IMG/VR virus record: IMGVR_UViG_3300021197_001481
Span: 22,817 to 86,816 of that record
From: a virus
Length of the DNA stretch: 64,000 bases
Strand: one strand, 5' to 3'
A program made the translations under genes and the position numbers. The notes under the pieces are model-generated. The model was not told where the DNA came from. It was given only the letters and a program-made list of their open reading frames with translations, and searched no databases. Of the stretch, positions 9,751 to 19,639 are shown one piece after another (the stretch's first letter is position 1; each line of letters begins with the position of its first letter).

Positions 9751-12700
9751 ATGACGACCAAATCATACAGAAACGACTTCCACGGAAAAAACCCATATTA
9801 CGATGACTTTGACCCAGCGAAAAAGTTTGTTCGTATCATGTCTCGTCCCGGTTTACCTCTTCAAGCAAGAGAGATTACCCAGTTACAGACTATTCTACAA
9901 AATCAAATTGAAAGAATCGGAGATCACTTCTTCGAGGAAGGTGCTTCTGTTCGCGGTGGCGACATCACTGAGGCAAATGGTGTTGCTCTACGCCTTGCAA
10001 ACACATCGTATACAACAGACCAACTAAAATCCTTTATAAACAAAGTAATACAAAATGCTTCATCTGGTGTCCGAGCAAGGATTACTTCTTTCGCTGACAA
10101 GAGTGCAACACTTTCAAATGATGAATATCAGATTCTCTTTGCTACCTATATTACCTCTGGATCATTTGATTCCGGAGACACACTTGAAATTGCAGGAACT
10201 CTTCCTCTAGAAACAGTAGATCTTATTCCCGCAGCAAATTCCGGACCTCCTGCCGTCAGTATTGCTACCAATATTGTTGGTATAAACACAGGAATATATT
10301 ACGCGGATGGATTTTTTATTGAATCGGATGCTGAAAGTATTGCTGTTGCAGGAACAACCTACGATTCAGGCGCAGACGCATCTCATAGAGATTTTAGTAA
10401 CCCGTCTGCTTCTATTGGTTATGATATCAAGAGAGAACTTATCAGTTCTGATGAAGATGAATCACTAAAAGATCCTTCGTTTGGTTTCTATAACTTCAAC
10501 TCACCCGGTGCGGATCGTTATAAAGTAACTCTAGAACTTTCTCAGAAAGATATTTCAGGTGGTTTGACCTTTGATAGTGAAGACTACTTTGAAATTATGA
10601 GAATTATCAATGGTGAGACCACGAAACAAGTTCGCTATACTGATTATGCTATATTCGAGGATACTCTGGCAAGAAGAACATTTGATGAGTCTGGAAACTA
10701 CACAGTAAGACCTTTTCAAATAACAACAGCGTCTCACAGTGAAGCATTTGGTCAGACTGATGAAACAAAACATGCGATCAAAATTGATTCAGGGAAAGCA
10801 TATATTGGCGGTTATGAATTTGAGACAATTGCTCCAAGATATATCGCTGTCTCTAAAGGGCGAACAACAAACAGAATTCAACAGGCAACTCTTAGTACAA
10901 AACTAGAAAACTACGTCACTCTCATATCATCAAATGATGTACAAAAAGGAGATGAACGAACCACCTTTACAAAAAATCAAAAAGCATCAATACAACGCAA
11001 CACTACTGAAATTGGAACATGTAACGTAAGATCCATTGAAGATGTCGTAATTGATTCGACTACTACCGAAACAAGACTATATCTATTCAACATTAATATG
11101 ACCAATAGTGATGCTGACGATGGAATTAGTGCTTTTAAAGATTCGACACACATAGCAGTAAACAATGGTACTAGTAATGTGCAAAGATTTCAGATTGGTA
11201 CTGAAACTGGAGACACTCCTTTAGAAAATATTGGTCCGTCGAGGCAAATATTCAAAGCACCAATTGGATCTGGTCTCATTCGTGCCTCTGGTTCAGATGG
11301 TTTGGTTTCTTCTTTCCTAGTAAAGAAACCATATACATTTGATATTGCTAGTGGTGCAGCAACTATAACTTCAACAAAACCATTCCTCGATGGTACTGAG
11401 TCAAACTACGTCATTTATTATGATGATAGCAGCAGCGGTGACGGTGCAACAAAAATGAAAGTGGGTGATTCTACTAATGGTTTTGTTCTAACCACAAACA
11501 ACAACGATACTAGTCCAAAAGTAACTATCACTAAAGGTAGTTCTGTTGTTGATTCGGGTGAAGGAACCATCATTGCTTCGCAGAGATGGCAATCCGATGC
11601 CAGTTCTGATATAGAAAACAATATTAGGGTTAAAACATTAGTTGATAGCACTATGGGTGCTAAATTAGGTAATGCTACAACAGGTATTATCGAATTAGAT
11701 CACTGTGATGTTTTTAGTCTCACCACACTAAATGATGGAGTCAGAGAGGTTTCTAGTAGTTTTGAACTGGATGTAAACTCAGGCGTTGATGCGTACAGAA
11801 GAAGTAGACTTATCTTGAGAGCAGGAGCAACTTGTGCTACTGACGAAGATGGAAATCTAGTCATTAACTCTGCCTCATACAAGCGTTTTCAGCACTCCGG
11901 TGATGGACCATTTACGGTGGACTCATACCCACTAACACAAATAACATACGAAGAAATTCCAAACTTCACTGATCCAGAAACAGGAGAGATTTATAGTCTT
12001 GCTGATGCTTATGATTTTAGACCAGTAGCAACAGACGCAAACAATACATCTTTCGACAATGGTTCGGGGGGCGCACAGGTAGTTGCTTTCTCAAACCCAG
12101 TCAACACTAGTACGGTTTCATATGAACACTACTTATCAAGAATTGATAGTGTTGTTTTAGATAGGCAGACCAGAGAATTTAAAATTGTTGAAGGCAAACC
12201 CTCTGTTAGTCCAATTGCTCCAGAACTTGACTCACTGGATATGAATCTAGGCAATCTTATTGTACCACCATACACACGACTTTTCAGTGATATAAAATAT
12301 CGATACATCGATAATCAAAGAAGCACGATGATGGATATCAATGAGATAGAAGGATCCCAGCAATTTGACTCTTATTATGCGTTTAAAAATGATCTAGAAC
12401 AAGAAGCACTTAACCGGGCACAAAACTTTAGATCATCTAGAACTGCTTTTTCTGATGGTATATTCGTTGACACATTCATTGGTCACAATAATGCAGTTAC
12501 CGCAAAAAGAAGTCACAACTGCTCAATCGATCCAGAAAACGGAGAACTACGACCCGCATTTGAAAGTACCTTTATTAGAATGGGTATCACGGGAGCAAGT
12601 CTCGGTTCTGATATAGTCCACACGGATGACAATATTTTCTTACCAACCTCAACATCTGTGGTTTACGATTCAAACATGATCGCTACTGATATCATAAGTG

Positions 12701-15462
12701 CAAATCAATTTGCTGTAGCAGACTATCTTGGAACAATGAAAGTGTCTCCTAGTAGTGATAACTATTTTACAAGCAGAAAACCACTAGTAATGGTAAATGC
12801 CATAGGTGAGGTTGATAACTGGGAAACTACAATCAGTGCCTTCCAACGAGGACGAGCGTCTGGTTTTGGATCACAGTGGAGAGATTGGGAAACACTCTGG
12901 TTTGGTTCTAGAAAAAGAAATGACGTTAATGTTGAACACGATTCATCTAGTTCTGAATATACAAACCCAAGAAGATCTTCATACGTCTCTAGAGTTATCT
13001 CTGATAAACTCTTAAAAAGAATTGGAAATAAGATTGTTGATTTAAGTATTGTACCTTATATCAATGCTAGAACGATTACATACACTGCGGAAAATCTGAA
13101 ACCAAGCACCTTGCACAGAGTTTTCTTTGATGGTGTACAAATGACCCAGACAACACCGCTACCGAGAACAGATATTGCTGGTAAGATAAGTGGATCATTT
13201 ATCTGTCCGAATAATATTCTTACGGGCAAAAAACTAATCAGAATTGTAAATACAAATGATGGAACTCTAGATCTAGCAACTTCAAGTGCTGATGCAGTAT
13301 ATTATGCAGAAGGGTTGTTAGACACTAAAGAAGGTGACTCATACTCTGTGCGTCCCGTCATAACTAGACGGAAAGCAAGCAACGTCGATGATGTTTCAAG
13401 TGACTATTATGATGCAAACTCTGCAAACAATCTTTCTAGATCTTATAATTCATTAACCCCGTTTGCTCAGGAAATTTCAGTAGACCCTACAAATTTCCCA
13501 AATGGAATTATGCTGAAAGATATTGAATTATTCTTCTCTAAAGTTGCCACGGGAACCTCACTAGAACTGGACCCAATCAAAGTTCATATTCGACCAATGT
13601 ATAACGGCGCACCACATCCGTTTAAAGTTCTACCATTTTCTGAAATAACAAGAACAAACGTAAGAACGGCAAAATACGATTCTCCAATTGGTAGCGGAGA
13701 AAAGTTTGAATTTTCTACTCCAGTGTACCTAAAACCAAATACAAATTATGCAATCTGTATTAGTACAAATGGAAATTATGAACTCTTTTATGGTGAAGAG
13801 GGAGAAGTGGAGAAAAAGGGAGACGTAGTTAATGCAACACAAGGCACCATGACCACTACAAAACCATTATACTTCGGATCACTACACCTACCCCTCAACA
13901 ATGGTACTTCAACAGCATATGATAATCGATTCCTTAAGATGGCAGTGAACCAATGTTCCTTTGGGGTGTCAGAATCGGGCGACTCGATAAATACAAGTTC
14001 TGTTAAGTTTGAAACAGACATCTCATTGACAGTTCCTTATCATGTATGTTTTATCCATAGCAACACACAACCATCGGACGCAGTAAATCCAGTATATGAT
14101 TTGACTTCATCTAAACAGATAAGTGGTTCTATTGTTAGAAATAATATCGATGTCAATACAACAATTGATGATTGGGACGATAAACTTATCATTGCTCCTG
14201 ATCAACCCCTGTCTATAACCACTAAATTTATATCAGACAGTAAGGGTGCAGTTGCCAGTATGGTTGATGGTGACAGGTTAGGTTTCCTTGCAGTAAATTA
14301 CATGGCAAATAACGATGACGGAGCAGCAACAACAGAAGAACTGCAACCCACATCAAGATTAGCATCAAACAGATCACGTTACATAGGAAGAAAAGTAAAT
14401 CTAGACAGAGCAGCAGATGATATTGTTGTGATGGTTGACGGTTCATATGTCAACCAATCAAAAATTAGGGTCTATGTAAAACTACAGGGACCAGATCAAC
14501 CAAACGGTGTTTTTGATGATAATGATTATGAAGAGTTATTCCCCGAAGGCAACCCAACGCCCGGAGAATTTGAAGCACTTAAACCAACAGGTGAAGTTGG
14601 TGGTGTGATGAGATTTACAACCAACAACCTACTGCCCGGAACAAGTACAGAATTTACTGCCTATCAAGTTAAAATTCTATTGATGGGTCAAAACATTGCC
14701 AATAATGGTAGTGCTAGAGAAGTTCCTGTTATCAATACAGTCTCTGCTGTTCCTCTTCGTAGAGTTTCACAAGATGAAATTCGTAGATATACTCCAGCAG
14801 GAACAGTATTGTCGTGGGCAGGTGGAGCAGCACCATTTGGATTTGTGTTATGTGATGGTTCTTCTTACAATATTGCCACACAACCAGAATTTAAAATTCT
14901 CAAGGAAGCAATTGGAAGCACATTCAATCTAAACACTGATCCGGGTGGTAACCAATTTAGAGTTCCTGATCTTCGAGGAAGAACTATTGTAGGAACTTCC
15001 GTATCCTCACCTACTTCCTCTACATATTCCTTATCCGAAAGAACAATTTCTGATTCTAGTGGTAGCGAATCTATTACTCTTACAAAACAACAACTTCCTC
15101 CACACTCTCACGCACTAGGCGAAGGTAGAGACACCGAGGGTGCTGGTCAGCAGGGTGAAGATAATTATAACCCCAACGATCTGAGGGTCTCGGACAGGTT
15201 GCCTGATGGTGCGTTTATTCCAACCTCAACAAATATGGGCGGAAATGATGATGGTAAGCAAAATGCGATTTGGACTTTCGACGGTAAGTGGAATAGTGGT
15301 AGACATGGTACGCTTCGTCCAGTTGCCGGAAAGAACCCGCCAATTAGCAATACAACAGACCCAGAAGATGATGAAGGTTACCGAAGCATGGCAGGAAGAC
15401 CAATTACAGAATCACAGAAGATGGACCCCTTCCTCGTTCTTAACTATATAATTAAGATCTAA
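9751..15462 (+). CDS. Giant DUF4815 baseplate/short-fibre protein with C-terminal tail-collar domain
   Basis: 1903 residues. The N-terminus (YYDDFDPAKKFVRIMSRPG, then LQAREITQLQTILQNQIE) is typical of DUF4815, a phage tail domain. The C-terminal 220 residues form a phage tail-collar domain as in T4 gp12: AGTVLSWAGGAAPFGFVLCDG at about 1683, VPDLRGRTIVG at about 1738, KQQLPPHSH at about 1780 (metal-binding His pair), ending FLVLNYIIKI. The long middle is beta-rich. It occupies the place of T4 genes 9-12 and probably combines their wedge-attachment and receptor-contact roles. SD AAGGA precedes the ATG. Confidence 0.85.
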   Translation: MTTKSYRNDFHGKNPYYDDFDPAKKFVRIMSRPGLPLQAREITQLQTILQNQIERIGDHFFEEGASVRGGDITEANGVALRLANTSYTTDQLKSFINKVIQNASSGVRARITSFADKSATLSNDEYQILFATYITSGSFDSGDTLEIAGTLPLETVDLIPAANSGPPAVSIATNIVGINTGIYYADGFFIESDAESIAVAGTTYDSGADASHRDFSNPSASIGYDIKRELISSDEDESLKDPSFGFYNFNSPGADRYKVTLELSQKDISGGLTFDSEDYFEIMRIINGETTKQVRYTDYAIFEDTLARRTFDESGNYTVRPFQITTASHSEAFGQTDETKHAIKIDSGKAYIGGYEFETIAPRYIAVSKGRTTNRIQQATLSTKLENYVTLISSNDVQKGDERTTFTKNQKASIQRNTTEIGTCNVRSIEDVVIDSTTTETRLYLFNINMTNSDADDGISAFKDSTHIAVNNGTSNVQRFQIGTETGDTPLENIGPSRQIFKAPIGSGLIRASGSDGLVSSFLVKKPYTFDIASGAATITSTKPFLDGTESNYVIYYDDSSSGDGATKMKVGDSTNGFVLTTNNNDTSPKVTITKGSSVVDSGEGTIIASQRWQSDASSDIENNIRVKTLVDSTMGAKLGNATTGIIELDHCDVFSLTTLNDGVREVSSSFELDVNSGVDAYRRSRLILRAGATCATDEDGNLVINSASYKRFQHSGDGPFTVDSYPLTQITYEEIPNFTDPETGEIYSLADAYDFRPVATDANNTSFDNGSGGAQVVAFSNPVNTSTVSYEHYLSRIDSVVLDRQTREFKIVEGKPSVSPIAPELDSLDMNLGNLIVPPYTRLFSDIKYRYIDNQRSTMMDINEIEGSQQFDSYYAFKNDLEQEALNRAQNFRSSRTAFSDGIFVDTFIGHNNAVTAKRSHNCSIDPENGELRPAFESTFIRMGITGASLGSDIVHTDDNIFLPTSTSVVYDSNMIATDIISANQFAVADYLGTMKVSPSSDNYFTSRKPLVMVNAIGEVDNWETTISAFQRGRASGFGSQWRDWETLWFGSRKRNDVNVEHDSSSSEYTNPRRSSYVSRVISDKLLKRIGNKIVDLSIVPYINARTITYTAENLKPSTLHRVFFDGVQMTQTTPLPRTDIAGKISGSFICPNNILTGKKLIRIVNTNDGTLDLATSSADAVYYAEGLLDTKEGDSYSVRPVITRRKASNVDDVSSDYYDANSANNLSRSYNSLTPFAQEISVDPTNFPNGIMLKDIELFFSKVATGTSLELDPIKVHIRPMYNGAPHPFKVLPFSEITRTNVRTAKYDSPIGSGEKFEFSTPVYLKPNTNYAICISTNGNYELFYGEEGEVEKKGDVVNATQGTMTTTKPLYFGSLHLPLNNGTSTAYDNRFLKMAVNQCSFGVSESGDSINTSSVKFETDISLTVPYHVCFIHSNTQPSDAVNPVYDLTSSKQISGSIVRNNIDVNTTIDDWDDKLIIAPDQPLSITTKFISDSKGAVASMVDGDRLGFLAVNYMANNDDGAATTEELQPTSRLASNRSRYIGRKVNLDRAADDIVVMVDGSYVNQSKIRVYVKLQGPDQPNGVFDDNDYEELFPEGNPTPGEFEALKPTGEVGGVMRFTTNNLLPGTSTEFTAYQVKILLMGQNIANNGSAREVPVINTVSAVPLRRVSQDEIRRYTPAGTVLSWAGGAAPFGFVLCDGSSYNIATQPEFKILKEAIGSTFNLNTDPGGNQFRVPDLRGRTIVGTSVSSPTSSTYSLSERTISDSSGSESITLTKQQLPPHSHALGEGRDTEGAGQQGEDNYNPNDLRVSDRLPDGAFIPTSTNMGGNDDGKQNAIWTFDGKWNSGRHGTLRPVAGKNPPISNTTDPEDDEGYRSMAGRPITESQKMDPFLVLNYIIKI

Positions 15463-15477
15463 TACAGAAAGACACTA

Positions 15478-17271
15478 ATGGCAGGAAAAGCGTTTAATAA
15501 TCTGAATAAGATTTTCCTCTCGGACACCTTCCGAGCGTGGTTTGATAAAACAAACCAAATTGTCAACACATTAAATCCTCTTGAGGTTTATGGTGTTACC
15601 GCAGGCGAAGGCGAAGTAGCAGGAATAACAATGGACTTCGGATCTGATGGTATTGTTACCGTTGGTCTTAAACTTCCTGATGCACTAACCGGCGACTTTA
15701 CATTCAATAGTGGTGTGACTTTTGCTAATTTTGTAAGTGTTTCTGGTCTTACTGTAGACTTTGCTCCCAACGGAGGAAATGGTGCGACACTGACTGGACG
15801 AGTTGTCCGTAGCGTCAATGGAGCGTTTGGGGATGTTGCACTCGACTTTGTTGCAATTCCCGGAAACTCTGCTGATGGCGACATCTTGTATTATGAAAAT
15901 ACTGGTGCAGGTGCAACTTTCAGATCATATAATCTTTTCTCAGACGGAACTGCCGACAATGGAATGATGCATATTGGTGGGAGCGGCGGCGTATTCTTTG
16001 GTATTACCGCAGGTGGTGCATCTTCTGCAAATGAATTTGTAAAACTAGGAAACATCCAACTAGTAGGTGCAACCGCATCTGGTATCTACATGGTGGACAA
16101 CTCACAGACAGCATTAAGCACCGCAAAGATTGCGGGTGCAGATATTCGTTACGGAACCGAAGGAAGTTCACAACTTCTAACAATCGGTGGCAGGAATATT
16201 TCCGGTGTTGCACACGGAACCAAGAATCTAATTCTTGATTTCAACAGACAGTCGATTATTGTCGGTGGTGGTGCTGTTTCTAGTGTAGGAACCACAAACG
16301 GTATTGTAGATATTCGAGACGAGGGTAACATTGGTATCCCCATACAATACACAGACACAAGTGGATCCACTTTTGCCATTAAGTATCTTTCCGCAGGTGA
16401 AACACTAGGAGGACTTTCTGGTGGCGGCGAAGCGGGTCTTGCCCACTTCCAAGGACACCCAGCAACAAAGGGTCTTCTAGGAGATAAGAGAATCCGTTTG
16501 GCAAATGTCGCTGGATCTGTTGAAGTGGAACTAGTAGGATCTGGTAAAACTTCTGGGTTTGCTGTCTACGGACAAAAACCAGAGTATGGAAATGCTCTTC
16601 TACCTGCAATGGTCGTGAGACGAGACGGTGATGTGGTAATAGGTGGTATTCGTGCAGAAGATGGCGGTATCACAGGAACCACATACGGTGCATTGAACAT
16701 TGCAAGTGGAAAACTCCGTGTCGGTGGTTCTGCGGGTGCAGTAGTAACAAACGGTTATCAGGTTCTTTCTTCAGATGGTGATGTTGCAAGTTGGAAAACT
16801 CTGTCATCGACCGCTTTTAATTATAGTGGAGATGTAGGATCAGTTCTAAATGGTTACCAATCTCAAACAGACATTGTTTTAGATCAAGCACTTGGTGGAA
16901 TTAGGTGTCAGGATAGAGATGGAAATGACATGACAGGACCATTCTCCGCAACTATCAATATGCCGCTTGCATTACTTACAGGAAGCGTTGATATTTCTGA
17001 TGTATCCCAGCAAGCAGTGTATGGGGTTAGAATGGTATTAGATGGTATTAATATAGACAAGTTCATTAGTGCAAGAGATTTTGTTTCCATAGGAAGTTAT
17101 GGATCAACCACTTCCAAATTAATGAGTCAATCATTCACTTTCAGCGGAAATGCAAGCAGCAGTGTGAAGTTTTTCCCCTTCATGACAACACTAAGCACAT
17201 ACGGGATTAATCAAAAATTCTTATATCAAGCAAAAGGGTCATACTTAGTAACTTTCAATAAGTTAGGATAA
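15478..17271 (+). CDS. Tail fibre-like structural protein
   Basis: 597 residues, Gly/Val/Thr-rich and beta-structured. The N-terminal 40 residues (FLSDTFRAWFDKTNQIVNTLNP) are an attachment-type segment shared with fibre proteins of marine myoviruses. A VRSVNGAFGDVAL module at about residues 108-120 matches the SVNGxTGDV units of the fibre genes at both ends of the window. The C-terminal 110 residues form a separate domain. No chaperone or peptidase motif is visible. It lies between the collar protein and the wac-position protein, in the tail appendage block. Confidence 0.65.
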   Translation: MAGKAFNNLNKIFLSDTFRAWFDKTNQIVNTLNPLEVYGVTAGEGEVAGITMDFGSDGIVTVGLKLPDALTGDFTFNSGVTFANFVSVSGLTVDFAPNGGNGATLTGRVVRSVNGAFGDVALDFVAIPGNSADGDILYYENTGAGATFRSYNLFSDGTADNGMMHIGGSGGVFFGITAGGASSANEFVKLGNIQLVGATASGIYMVDNSQTALSTAKIAGADIRYGTEGSSQLLTIGGRNISGVAHGTKNLILDFNRQSIIVGGGAVSSVGTTNGIVDIRDEGNIGIPIQYTDTSGSTFAIKYLSAGETLGGLSGGGEAGLAHFQGHPATKGLLGDKRIRLANVAGSVEVELVGSGKTSGFAVYGQKPEYGNALLPAMVVRRDGDVVIGGIRAEDGGITGTTYGALNIASGKLRVGGSAGAVVTNGYQVLSSDGDVASWKTLSSTAFNYSGDVGSVLNGYQSQTDIVLDQALGGIRCQDRDGNDMTGPFSATINMPLALLTGSVDISDVSQQAVYGVRMVLDGINIDKFISARDFVSIGSYGSTTSKLMSQSFTFSGNASSSVKFFPFMTTLSTYGINQKFLYQAKGSYLVTFNKLG

Positions 17272-17278
17272 TATACAC

Positions 17279-18343
17279 ATGGCAGATTACGACGGAATTA
17301 TAAGAGGACCAAACAGGGTTTATTATGTCTTTGATAGACTGAGCGGAGATGGTACGGGTGGTACATCTGCCAATTTTTTAACCACCATTGATATATCGGG
17401 ATCAACTACAGCATATGTTAGTGCTGGGGGTCATACGGTCGGCACCACTGCTGAACTAGACATGTATGTTGGTAATAGAGCATATACTAACTTCACAAGA
17501 AAAAACGAAGTATTATTTTCTGATTTTGTGAACGGAGGAATCACTTCAACCACAACTTCATTTACACCAGATCCTAGAATTCAGTTTGGTATTATCATAA
17601 ACGGAACTGCTGGTTCGTTTACTGGACATCATATGGATGAAATTCATGTGACCGCTAATGCAGGAGAAACTTTCCAAGGATTTTTAGGGCACATAGAATA
17701 CAGTGCAAACAACACATCACTAGCAACAGACACAGCGTTATTGGGATTGGTTGCTTTTGGATTATCCGGATCTGATGCAACATCCACTGAAGATCTATAC
17801 GTTATGGGAGCAGGAAAAACTCTTGAAAATAAAGATAATTCAACAACTACCACAGTAGCGAGTGCATCTAAAATTAATTATGTTGATGTGGATGTTTATA
17901 ATAGTATTATTTCTGGACAAATTCGTTCTCAATTTAATACATTTGGTCTAATTGGAATAACCATTGGTGATGCTGATCAGAAACAAAATGTATTCTTTAA
18001 TCCATGTGACGAAGAACTTGTTTCCTACGTTTCCACTTTGCTACCTGCGTTTGATCACGGGGCATCTGGTGCTTCTGGACAAGATTATACTCAGACAAAT
18101 GTATTTACTATGTTGGCGGGTGTGACTGGCGATCTTTCGGATGTAAATACTAATGGTACAAATGTTATTTATGGAGTTACCTTTAATGCTTCCACTGGTG
18201 GAACAGTAGGAAACTCCGCCTTTGAAGAATTTTCTCATGCAGTCATTCATAAGTACACAGAGAAACAAAACAACATGGGCGGAAAACTATATGAACTGGG
18301 ATTAAAGAAATCAACAAGAGCAATGGATGAAATAGATTTCTGA
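17279..18343 (+). CDS. Virion protein of unknown function at the fibritin position
   Basis: 354 residues, not recognised. It is beta-rich with conserved-looking segments such as RVYYVFDRLSGDGTGGTSANF at the N-terminus and KLYELGLKKSTRAMDEIDF at the C-terminus. It sits where T4 has wac (fibritin) before gene 13, but there is no coiled coil, so it is not a fibritin. The start is seven bases after the previous stop. It could be a whisker substitute, collar or fibre protein; this is positional inference only. Confidence 0.5.
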   Translation: MADYDGIIRGPNRVYYVFDRLSGDGTGGTSANFLTTIDISGSTTAYVSAGGHTVGTTAELDMYVGNRAYTNFTRKNEVLFSDFVNGGITSTTTSFTPDPRIQFGIIINGTAGSFTGHHMDEIHVTANAGETFQGFLGHIEYSANNTSLATDTALLGLVAFGLSGSDATSTEDLYVMGAGKTLENKDNSTTTTVASASKINYVDVDVYNSIISGQIRSQFNTFGLIGITIGDADQKQNVFFNPCDEELVSYVSTLLPAFDHGASGASGQDYTQTNVFTMLAGVTGDLSDVNTNGTNVIYGVTFNASTGGTVGNSAFEEFSHAVIHKYTEKQNNMGGKLYELGLKKSTRAMDEIDF

Positions 18344-18349
18344 TTATCC

Positions 18350-18379
18350 TGCTCCCTACATATATTATGGCAAGGAGCA
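18350..18379 (+). promoter_or_regulatory. Hairpin that would sequester the gene 13 ribosome binding site
   Basis: TGCTCC (18350-18355) pairs perfectly with GGAGCA (18374-18379), with an 18-base loop. The right arm contains most of the AAGGAG Shine-Dalgarno sequence (18372-18377) of gene 13. The loop contains the candidate late element CTACATA, so only transcripts from upstream would include both arms. Confidence 0.45.
18356..18362 (+). promoter_or_regulatory. Candidate late promoter element (CCTACATA) before gene 13
   Basis: CCTACATA ends at 18362; the same octamer precedes gene 19 and the gene after 23. With T4 late-promoter spacing transcription would start near 18368, leaving a 16-base leader that keeps AAGGAG but loses the left arm of the hairpin at 18350. 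Confidence 0.45.
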
Positions 18380-18384
18380 TATAA

Positions 18385-19176
18385 ATGGCAAAACCCACAT
18401 CTAGACAGGAACTCAAGGATTATGCACTTCGCAGACTTGGATCACCTGTTGTTGAAATTAACGTAGATGACGCACAAGTAGAGGACCGTGTAGATGATGC
18501 TCTACAAATGTTTGCTGAGTATCACTTTGATGGTGTTCAGAAAGCATTCTATAAGTATGCAGTAACAAGCGAGGACATCAGCAACGGTTATATTGATACC
18601 GACTCATTAGTAAAAAATGATGGGGCAATTGGTCCCGAACTAGAGGCAGGGAACCAAATTATTTCTGTCCTCCGTATTTTTGAATTTTCTGAGGGTGGAA
18701 CTAGCAATATATTCAGTGTGCCATATCAGATGGCACTGAATGATGTGATGGGAATTAGAAACCCCGGTTCTATTATTGACTATACCATGACACAATCACA
18801 TATCCAGATGATTCAAGATTATTTGGACCCAGAAAAGGCGATACGATTCAGTCGTGTAACAAACAGAATTTACGTTGACACAAACTGGACTGAAGATATT
18901 TCAGCAGGACAATTTTTAACAATCGAATGCTACGTTGCACTGAGTCCGACAACCTATCCAGAAATTTTTAACGATATTCTTCTTAAAAAGTATGTCACTG
19001 CTTCCATCAAACAGCAGTGGGGAGCAAACTTATCAAAGTATACAAATGTCACTCTTCCGGGTGGTCTTTCATATAATGGTTCAGAAATTTATCAACAAGC
19101 AACCGATGAAATGAACCAAATTGAAGAGTCGCTTTCTGATAAGTATGAACTTCCACCAGATATGAGCGTAGGGTAA
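18385..19176 (+). CDS. 13: Neck protein gp13
   Basis: 263 residues (T4 gp13: 309). The N-terminus (TSRQELKDYALRRLGSPVVEINVDDAQVEDRVDDAL) is the classic gp13 signature, split here by residues 5-22 and 23-40, and the C-terminus has the AxxxQQWGANLSKYTNVTLPGG segment. gp13 with gp14 seals the filled head and joins it to the tail. A strong SD (AAGGAG, seven bases before the ATG) and a candidate late promoter precede it after a 41-base gap, so this is probably a transcription unit start. Confidence 0.95.
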   Translation: MAKPTSRQELKDYALRRLGSPVVEINVDDAQVEDRVDDALQMFAEYHFDGVQKAFYKYAVTSEDISNGYIDTDSLVKNDGAIGPELEAGNQIISVLRIFEFSEGGTSNIFSVPYQMALNDVMGIRNPGSIIDYTMTQSHIQMIQDYLDPEKAIRFSRVTNRIYVDTNWTEDISAGQFLTIECYVALSPTTYPEIFNDILLKKYVTASIKQQWGANLSKYTNVTLPGGLSYNGSEIYQQATDEMNQIEESLSDKYELPPDMSVG

Positions 19177-19180
19177 ATCA

Positions 19181-19639
19181 ATGTCATTTAACAAAAATAT
19201 AGACACATCAAGTTTCGACGATTTTGACTTTGGATTTGAATTGGTAGACAGTCCTACTCCAACCGATACTCCACAAGAACAACAGTCAGTTTCTGTTGAC
19301 ACAAGCGAAATTGATGATCGACTCGAATCATTAGAAAAGAAAATTAGCAATGTTCTTAACATTGTATCCCTTAATGATTCTGGTGATGATATCAAACAGG
19401 CAATTGAAGAACAAGGATCATGTATTAATAATGCATTGGACTCAATAGAAGAAGTGAAAGACAGTTTAGAAAAAGACTACGAAAAAAAACTAGAGGAAAT
19501 TGAGAATCTCGTTCTCCCGCTTCTAGTAAATCTTACAAAAAATCCAGAGAGAGAATTCATAAAGTGGCCAAGTCGAGCAGAATCTGTTCAGGGTCACATC
19601 AATAAAATCTTAGAGGTAACCAGAGGCGATGGCGACTAA
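19181..19639 (+). CDS. Small acidic coiled-coil protein between neck genes
   Basis: 152 residues, not assigned. An acidic N-terminus (SFDDFDFGFELVDSPTPTD) is followed by a predicted coiled coil at residues 45-125 (DRLESLEKKISNVLN, LEKDYEKKLEEIENL). The C-terminal motif EFIKWPSRAESVQGHINKILEVTRG is typical of a small family found near neck genes in marine T4-like phages; I quote it in parts: IKWPSR then INKILEVTRG. It is four bases after gene 13 and overlaps gene 14 by 11 bases, so translation is probably coupled. A neck or scaffold role is inferred. Confidence 0.6.
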   Translation: MSFNKNIDTSSFDDFDFGFELVDSPTPTDTPQEQQSVSVDTSEIDDRLESLEKKISNVLNIVSLNDSGDDIKQAIEEQGSCINNALDSIEEVKDSLEKDYEKKLEEIENLVLPLLVNLTKNPEREFIKWPSRAESVQGHINKILEVTRGDGD

